NCBI RefSeq assembly: GCF_003258315.1
Contig: NZ_CP030032.1
Span: forward strand, 1,092,001 to 1,156,000
Direction of reading: 5' to 3'
DNA: 64,000 nucleotides
Source of the DNA: Bradymonas sediminis
GTDB lineage: Bacteria > Myxococcota_A > Bradymonadia > Bradymonadales > Bradymonadaceae
Shown here: positions 59,050-64,000 of the stretch, in pieces
Layout of the letters: each line of letters opens with the position of its first letter
Numbering within the stretch: the stretch's first letter is position 1
Notes under the pieces: model-generated
Told to the model about the DNA's origin: nothing
Seen by the model: the letters and a program-made list of their open reading frames with translations, nothing else
Database searches by the model: none
Translations under genes and position numbers: made by a program

Positions 59050-59928
59050 TTACGCCGCCTCGTCGTTCGTCAACATGAATCTCTCAAACTGCATCGGTGA
59101 GACATAGTCGTTGAAGGAATGAAGACGGTGCGCGTTATACCACATTAAGTACCGCAGAATGGCGTGCCGAGCTGCGTCACGGGTGGCGAATTCTTCACGA
59201 TAGATGAGTTCAGTTTTAAGGGTTGAGAAAAAACTCTCACTGGGCGCATCGTCCCAGCAATTGCCCTTGCGACTCATGCTGACGGTGGCCTGGGCGTGCT
59301 TTAATGCCCCCTGATAGTCGTCAGCGGCGTATGGCGAGCCGCGGTCTGTGTGGTGAATAAAACCGGCCTCAGGCCGGCGGTGATTTAGGGCCATGTCAAG
59401 CGCGCCTAGGGCTAGCTTTTTGTCGATATATCGGCTCATGGCCCAGCCAACAACGCGCCGCGAATATAGGTCGATGAGCACCGCTAAATACAGCCAACCC
59501 TCGGCCGTTGGGACGTATGTAATGTCTCCGACCCAAGCCTGGTTGGGGGCGGCCGCCGTAAACTCGCGGTTAAGTTTGTTCAGGGCGACATCATAAATAT
59601 GACGCGAATCGGTGGTTCTACAGAACGCGCGTCGCTTGCGCGCAAAAAGACCGTTTTCACGCATCAGTCGTGCGATGCGATGCTTTCCAACGTGATGCCC
59701 GCGGGCCAAAAGAACGCGCAAAACACGACGAAAGCCGTAGCGTTTATGGTTTGCCTCGAAGATCTCGTCGATCTGAACCAACAGTGCTGCATTCTCTCGG
59801 GCACGCTTGGACAGCGGCCGTTTTTGCCAGTCGTAAAACCCGCTGCGGCTGACCCGCATCACGCGGCACAGCGTGCGCACGGGATGATTTGCCTTCTCCT
59901 CGTTGATGAACCGGTAGCGCTGGGTCAC
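59050..59928 (-). CDS. IS3-family transposase OrfB (DDE integrase domain)
   Basis: This 292-residue protein begins at GTG (59928), overlapping the end of orfA by four bases (GTGA). It has a HTH_21-like segment (YGFRRVLRVLLARGHHVGKHRIARLM) and the rve core with Asp in VGDITYVPT, Asp in HHTDRGSPYAA and Glu in SRKGNCWDDAPSESFFSTLKTE. It is probably made as an OrfAB fusion through frameshifting at 59958-59964. No truncation is seen. Confidence 0.92.
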   Translation of the reverse strand: MTQRYRFINEEKANHPVRTLCRVMRVSRSGFYDWQKRPLSKRARENAALLVQIDEIFEANHKRYGFRRVLRVLLARGHHVGKHRIARLMRENGLFARKRRAFCRTTDSRHIYDVALNKLNREFTAAAPNQAWVGDITYVPTAEGWLYLAVLIDLYSRRVVGWAMSRYIDKKLALGALDMALNHRRPEAGFIHHTDRGSPYAADDYQGALKHAQATVSMSRKGNCWDDAPSESFFSTLKTELIYREEFATRDAARHAILRYLMWYNAHRLHSFNDYVSPMQFERFMLTNDEAA

Positions 59929-60227
59929 CGGGACTCCTTGGCGAAGAAGGCTGCCGCCTTTTTTAGGATTTCACGCTCCTCTTTTAGAATGCGAACCTCA
60001 CGGCGCAGCCGGCGCAACTCCTCGCGCTCGTCATCGCTTACGGTGTCTGTTGGGCGTTCACCGGCATGCTCTGCGCGGTGTTTGGCGACCCAGTTGTACA
60101 GCGTGTTCGGGTGAACTCCGAGATCACGGGCGACCCGGGCCGTTGGCACCGACTCACTCATCGCCAGGCGAACAGCATCGGCTTTAAACTCTTCGGTGAA
60201 GCGAGGGCGTTTGGGTTTTTCGTTCAT
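59925..60227 (-). CDS. IS3-family transposase OrfA (helix-turn-helix)
   Basis: This 100-residue protein has an HTH_8-type opening (RPRFTEEFKADAVRLAMSESVPTARVARDLGVHPNTLYNWVAKH) and a leucine-zipper-like helix (ELRRLRREVRILKEEREILKKAAAFFAKES). It binds the IS ends and directs OrfB. The last codons contain the slippery A-AAA-AAG. Confidence 0.92.
   Translation of the reverse strand: MNEKPKRPRFTEEFKADAVRLAMSESVPTARVARDLGVHPNTLYNWVAKHRAEHAGERPTDTVSDDEREELRRLRREVRILKEEREILKKAAAFFAKESR
59958..59964 (-). other. Programmed -1 frameshift site of the IS3 element
   Basis: On the minus strand, CTA AAA AAG in the orfA frame forms the canonical A-AAA-AAG heptamer. The -1 frame stays open from there into orfB through the GTGA overlap. 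Confidence 0.75.
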
Positions 60228-60292
60228 TTGGAACCTCCTAATGACAGGATATCATTTTTTGATGTGAGAAGGTGTCCGAAAATTCCGGGTCA

Positions 60293-60856
60293 GGCCACGG
60301 AGAGTTGGGCAATGGCAGCTCGGACAATCAAGACAGCCTGGTTGGTGTTGCGCAACCCAGTTTATTCTCCACGCTCGCCTCAACCGCGAATTACGGAAGG
60401 GGGGCCGTGATCTGCGGGAGTGACGCAAGCCAACAGGTTTGGTGTTGGGGGAGCACCATGCATCCTTCGCATGGAGAGTTCGGGCGACCATTTGGACCAG
60501 ATGATGGCCAATCAACATCTCTACCTCTGCGAACCGATTGGGATCTTCGTTTAACGGATATCACCGCTCTTTCTGGCGGTTTTTGTGGCGTGACCGACGA
60601 GCGAGAGATTCGATGTTGGGGCGACAATTCGGCCTGTGGCCTTGGCCAACAGGCGCCCGGGCGAGGGGTCGGAGATTATCGTTATATGCCCCAGCCGCCG
60701 ATCGCCGAGATTCCCGCTAATTGGGAGCATCTTTCGGGTCAATGCGTTTTGAGCGAAGATGGGGATATCTGGTGCTGGGGTCTGCGCGCGACGAATGAGG
60801 ACCCTGTTTGGCCGATACGATGCGAGCCGACGGCCCAGCGGATGCTTACGTTTTAG
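60293..60856 (+). pseudogene. 5'-truncated RCC1-repeat protein gene
   Basis: The frame reads GHGELGNGSSDNQDSLVGV, QQVWCWGSTMHPSHGEFGRP, REIRCWGDNSACGLGQQAPG and GDIWCWGLRATNEDP, which are RCC1-type repeats (CWGxNxxGQLGxG). The frame starts inside the right end of the IS3 element, so the original start, signal peptide and first repeats are lost. The last 180 codons are intact to a natural stop. Confidence 0.8.
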
Positions 60857-60861
60857 GCTCC

Positions 60862-61228
60862 CGGGGGATTTGTCGGTTGGTGTGTCGGCGATATAGGCGT
60901 TTGGGTGCTCCGCCCGCGGGCTCCTAGCAATGCGGCGGTTTCGGGCGTATCGGCGAGGCGTTGCAGTTCGGCGGACGTTCTATTCTCGGGGACTCACCCC
61001 CGGCTAAAAAGGTGTGGCTCCGCTACGCTTCGCCACACGGCGCTTCGCTTATTAACGGCGTCGCGCATCGCAGGTCGTCAATGAGCGCAGGCGAAGCCGA
61101 AGCGTCGTCCCGCCTAGCGGGACCTGCATAGCCGGGGGAGACGCCCAAATAGAGCGCAAGCCCTCGCCTGGCAATGACTTCCGAGAACCCCAAGACCAAC
61201 GCGAACCGATGAGCCCCCGGAAGGCGTC
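60862..61228. repeat. 367-bp direct repeat, copy A
   Basis: Copy A and copy B (61815-62181) have the same length and are almost identical. Each contains a GTGTGGC/GCCACAC hairpin and a GTCCCGC-NNN-GCGGGAC hairpin. The latter has the same stem but a different 3-base loop in each copy (CTA here). Copy A touches the 3' side of the IS200-like transposase gene. No real gene lies in it. Confidence 0.92.
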
Positions 61229-61233
61229 TAATA

Positions 61234-61644
61234 TCAACCTCGGCAATGACGCTCCCAGATCTCACGCGTTTGATGGTTTGAATGGTGTCGTTTTTGATTT
61301 TCGACATAGGCGATGATGCCGCCCATGTCGTTGGGGTTCAGGCTAAAGGCGCCGAATTCATCTTGCCACCTGAATCCATAGAGGTTCTTGAAGTGAGCGC
61401 GGACCGCGCATGAAGAACGTGACTTCAGATCGCGCACGAAGTCCTCGACGCAAATATTGGGGGGCAGCGCACAGATCACGTGGACATGGTCTTCGACGCC
61501 GCCTAGGCGGATGATTTGCCCCGTCAATGACCGGCCAATCTTGACCATCACCGGATAGAGGAAGGCTTCAACCTCGGGGCGAATCCAGCGCACGCGTTTT
61601 TTCGTCGCAAAAACAATATGGTACCGCAATCGAGTGAACGACAT
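61234..61644 (-). CDS. IS200-type transposase TnpA (Y1/HUH)
   Basis: This 136-residue protein has the single-strand transposase HUH motif as HVH at 53-55 in EDHVHVICALPP, the catalytic Tyr113 in IAYVENQKRHH and the WQDEFGAFSLNP block (93-104). It matches IS200 TnpA along its length. No tnpB is present. It lies between 367-bp direct repeats, so its mobilisation may involve them. The usual subterminal hairpins of IS200 could not be assigned with certainty. Confidence 0.92.
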   Translation of the reverse strand: MSFTRLRYHIVFATKKRVRWIRPEVEAFLYPVMVKIGRSLTGQIIRLGGVEDHVHVICALPPNICVEDFVRDLKSRSSCAVRAHFKNLYGFRWQDEFGAFSLNPNDMGGIIAYVENQKRHHSNHQTREIWERHCRG

Positions 61645-61814
61645 CGGTCTTCTCCTTGAGTTGTATGTACGACTTTTGGAGGCGACAATTTAGGCGCGTG
61701 GTTGGTCGAGGCAATGATAAAATTATTTGGCGTTTTTTCGAGGCGTTCGGGTGTTGCGATGGCCCCGGGGAGGGGCGTGTCGGCGATATAGGCGTTTGGG
61801 TGTTGCGATGGCCG

Positions 61815-62181
61815 CGGGGGATTTGTCGGTTGGTGTGTCGGCGATATAGGCGTTTGGGTGCTCCGCCCGGGGGCTCCTAGCAATGCGGCGGTTTCGGGCG
61901 TATCGGCGAGGCGTTGCAGTTCGGCGGACGTTCTATTCTCGGGGACTCACCCCCGGCTAAAAAGGTGTGGCTCCGCTACGCTTCGCCACACGGCGCTTCG
62001 CTTATTAACGGCGTCGCGCATCGCAGGTCGTCAATGAGCGCAGGCGAAGCCGAAGCGTCGTCCCGCGCAGCGGGACCTGCATAGCCGGGGGTGATGCCCA
62101 AATAGAGCGCAAACCATAGCCTGGCGCTCGCTTCCGAGAACGCCAAGACCAACGCAATCCGATGAGCCCCCGGAAGGCGTC
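61815..62181. repeat. 367-bp direct repeat, copy B
   Basis: Identical in length and order to copy A (60862-61228), with a GCA loop in the GTCCCGC-NNN-GCGGGAC hairpin. Before it, at 61750-61815, lies a local tandem duplication of GGCGATATAGGCGTTTGGGT. After it comes a degenerate run of the 33-bp unit. Confidence 0.92.
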
Positions 62182-62290
62182 GCAAATCATCCAACGCCGA
62201 CATTACGCATCGTCGCAAATCATCCAATCCCACCGTTACGCATCGTCGCGCATCATCCAGCCCCACCGTTAAGCATCGTCACAAGCCATC
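62182..62290. repeat. Degenerate run of the 33-bp tandem unit
   Basis: About three diverged copies of the unit (GTCGCRNATCATCCA-ACGCATC type) follow copy B directly. They have more substitutions than the array at 62474-62690. Confidence 0.75.
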
Positions 62291-62292
62291 CA

Positions 62293-62477
62293 TTATTAAC
62301 AGCGTCGAGTCGCGCATCGCAGGTCGTCAATGAGCGTAGGCGAAGCCGAAGCGTCGTCCCGCGTAGCGGGACCTGCATAGCCGGGGGTGACGCCCAAATA
62401 GAGCGCAAACCCCCGCCTGGCTATGGCTTCCGAGAACGCCAAGACCAACGCAAACCGATGAGCCCCCGGAAGGCGTC
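62293..62477. repeat. Partial copy C of the 367-bp repeat (3' half)
   Basis: It starts in TTATTAAC, holds the GTCCCGC-NNN-GCGGGAC hairpin (GTA loop) and ends at GGAAGGCGTC, matching the second half of copies A and B. It is followed directly by the 33-bp array. Confidence 0.9.
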
Positions 62478-62690
62478 GCGCATCATCCAACGCCGACATT
62501 ACGCATCGTCGCGCATCATCCAACCCCGACATTACGCATCGTCGCGCATCATCCAACGCCGACATTACGCATCGTCGCGCATCATCCAACGCCGACATTA
62601 CGCATCATCGCGCATCATCCAACGCCGACATTACGCATCGTCGCGCATCATCCAACGCCGACATTACGCATCGTCGCGCATCATCCAACA
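62474..62690. repeat. 33-bp tandem repeat array, six full units
   Basis: Six units of CGTCGCGCATCATCCAACGC plus CGACATTACGCAT lie head to tail, with single-base differences in units 2 and 5, and a partial seventh ends at 62690. There are no spacers, so this is a minisatellite and not a CRISPR. Because 33 is a multiple of three, long open frames appear by chance on both strands. The 62691-62963 stretch holds no gene beyond the region before tolQ. Confidence 0.95.
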
Positions 62691-62963
62691 TTAACGACCA
62701 ACGCGAACCGAAGAGCCCTCGGAAAGCGCCAGACCGAATACTCTCTCCCACCAGCGTATTAAATTCCTTCCCAACCCCATTGCGCAATCACACCACACGC
62801 AGAAAACTCATCGACACAACATTTCGCGTTGTGGCTTCGCTGTACGCCCGAGATTTGCTAGAACCATGGGACCGTCGAGACGACCGATCCGATTCGGCTT
62901 AAAGCGCGACGTTTTTTAACCAACGACTTTCATTAAAGAAACGACCAGAAGAGGATAGCACGC

Positions 62964-63713
62964 ATGTGGGACGCAATATGGGTTCAACTTGTCACCGCGC
63001 AGGCGGACGCGACCGCGCACAAGGGCATCTTTGACATCTTGATGGACACCAATAGTTGGGTGGTCATCGCGGTGTTGGTATTGTTGGCGGTCCTCAGCCT
63101 GATGTCCTGGTATATCATCGGCTATAAGTGGTTTTATCTGCGCAGCGTTCATAAGGAGTCGTTGAAATTTCTGGAGGTCTTCTGGGAATCCAAGCGCCTG
63201 GACAATATTTTTCAGTCGGCCGAGCAATTCCCGAAGGCGCCGGTGAGCCAGGTCTTTAAGGCCGGGTATATCGAGCTGTCGAAGCTCAAAAAACGCGACC
63301 AGAGCGACGGGTCGGCCAAGTCCGGCGACCCGATGCGCGTGCAGCTCAGCGGCATCGAGAACGTCGACCGCTCGCTGCGCCGCGCGACCTCCACCGAGAT
63401 GACCCAGCTCGAGGCGATGGTGCCGTTTTTGGCCACCGTCGGCTCCACCGCTCCCTTTATCGGGCTCTTTGGGACGGTTTGGGGAATTATGGAGGCCTTC
63501 GTCAATATTAACTCCGCGGGCGCGGCCGGGCTGGACGTGGTCGCCGGGCCTATCGCCGAGGCGCTGATCGTCACGGCTGCGGGCCTTTTTGCCGCGATTC
63601 CCTCGGTTGTCTTTTATAATATTTTCGTCAATCGCATCCGCGTGCTGGGTGCCGAGATGGAGAATTTCTCCAGCGACTTTCTCAATATCGTGAAGCGTCA
63701 TTTCTTCGATTGA
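62964..63713 (+). CDS. tolQ: TolQ/ExbB-type proton channel
   Basis: This 249-residue protein has three membrane segments: about 28-55, 135-165 (ATVGSTAPFIGLFGTVWGIMEAF, the MotA/TolQ/ExbB signature) and 178-205. TolQ-TolR uses the proton gradient to energise the Tol-Pal envelope machine or a TonB-type system. GAGGA lies about nine bases before the ATG. It is followed at 48 bases by a TolR/ExbD gene, the usual order. I chose TolQ over ExbB because no tonB or receptor gene follows in the window; this is a weak point. Confidence 0.88.
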   Translation: MWDAIWVQLVTAQADATAHKGIFDILMDTNSWVVIAVLVLLAVLSLMSWYIIGYKWFYLRSVHKESLKFLEVFWESKRLDNIFQSAEQFPKAPVSQVFKAGYIELSKLKKRDQSDGSAKSGDPMRVQLSGIENVDRSLRRATSTEMTQLEAMVPFLATVGSTAPFIGLFGTVWGIMEAFVNINSAGAAGLDVVAGPIAEALIVTAAGLFAAIPSVVFYNIFVNRIRVLGAEMENFSSDFLNIVKRHFFD

Positions 63714-63761
63714 AGACGTTTGGCTCGATTGGACCTAAGTTGACTGCAGGAGAGATAAATC

Positions 63762-64000
63762 ATGGCAATGAGTGGCAATCGCGGACCGGGCGGCATGCTC
63801 GCCGAGATCAACGTGACCCCCATGGTCGACGTGATGTTGGTGTTGCTGATCATCTTTATGGTGACCGCGCCGATGATCGATAAGACCGAAGAAGACAAGC
63901 GCAAGGTAGACCTCGAGCTGCCGGTGACGCGGGATAACCCGAACCAGATCAACCCCGAGGATAGCGATAAGATGATCCTGGAGATCTCGCGCGACCTGAA
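63762..64000 (+). CDS. tolR: TolR/ExbD-type partner, cut by the window end
   Basis: The first 79 residues are visible: a short cytoplasmic start, then [22 protein letters not shown], the membrane segment with the proton-carrying Asp, then the start of the periplasmic part ([15 protein letters not shown]). The ATG follows GCAGGAGAG at about six bases. It is co-transcribed with the TolQ gene. Confidence 0.9.
   Translation, partial: MAMSGNRGPGGMLAEINVTPMVDVMLVLLIIFMVTAPMIDKTEEDKRKVDLELPVTRDNPNQINPEDSDKMILEISRDL

Larger units (their letters stand above)
59015..60292. mobile_element. IS3-family insertion sequence
   Basis: Inverted repeats of about 21 bases, TGACCCGG(6 variable bases)CGGACAC at the left (59015) and its complement at the right (to 60292), enclose orfA and orfB on the minus strand (1278 bases). 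The expected 3-4 bp target duplication is unclear: GGCA lies outside the left end and GGCC outside the right. The left side carries a transposase remnant and the right side a different gene's remnant, so a deletion or recombination followed insertion. Confidence 0.9.

Noticed and set aside
61976-62598. Long minus-strand open frames reading MSALDDARRCV repeats
   Set aside because: They arise because the 33-bp unit is a multiple of three and the repeats lack stops on either strand. There is no ribosome site, and the frames cross the long repeats.
62474-62690. Possible CRISPR array
   Set aside because: The 33-bp units are directly head to tail with no spacers between them, and no cas genes are near. 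It is a minisatellite.

Overview
The window is GC-rich DNA from a free-living Gram-negative bacterium. It encodes about 13 lipobox-bearing lipoproteins, several with Asp/Gly-rich linkers, thrombospondin type 3 repeats or Cys-rich tails. It also carries a TonB-dependent receptor, a eukaryotic-like Ser/Thr kinase, MnmG and TolQ/TolR. This suite resembles the Bradymonadales/Myxococcota (former Deltaproteobacteria). The assignment is inference from gene content, not from a marker gene.

1-15.4 kb is a defence island, almost all on the minus strand. In transcription order it reads: HsdM with a helix-turn-helix at its N-terminus, HsdS, an AT-rich SIR2-domain protein, a small lipoprotein, a 135-aa protein, (a 285-aa gene on the opposite strand, bracketed by direct repeats), HsdR with a LexA/CI-like S24 peptidase domain at its C-terminus, and two dynamin-like GTPases. 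This is the best candidate for an undescribed system. The two halves of a phage-repressor architecture (HTH and S24 autoprotease) sit on two subunits of one type I restriction enzyme, beside a predicted NAD-consuming effector and a membrane-acting GTPase pair.

15.4-21.7 kb is a mosaic of small genes (a NADAR-family protein, lipoproteins, an SDR oxidoreductase) with two gene relics that match intact genes 4-5 kb further on. 21.7-25.6 kb is a TonB receptor with two His-containing lipoproteins, probably an outer-membrane uptake operon. 25.9-39.9 kb holds a GNAT acetyltransferase, lipoproteins, a sirtuin deacetylase, paired DUF3943 proteins, a FUSC-type transporter and a membrane glycosyltransferase-like gene whose first codons are made of simple sequence repeats (a likely phase-variation switch). 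mnmG follows at 40.2 kb.

42.3-52.3 kb is a tandem triplication of secreted amidohydrolase lipoproteins. 52.4-57 kb has an NAD(P)-binding protein, a Ser/Thr kinase and a divergently transcribed N6-adenine DNA methylase. 57-62.7 kb is a mobile-element graveyard: an IS66 element with both ends visible, an IS3 element between two truncated genes, an IS200-type transposase between 367-bp direct repeats, and a 33-bp tandem array. The window ends with tolQ and the start of tolR. No rRNA, tRNA or CRISPR array was recognised.
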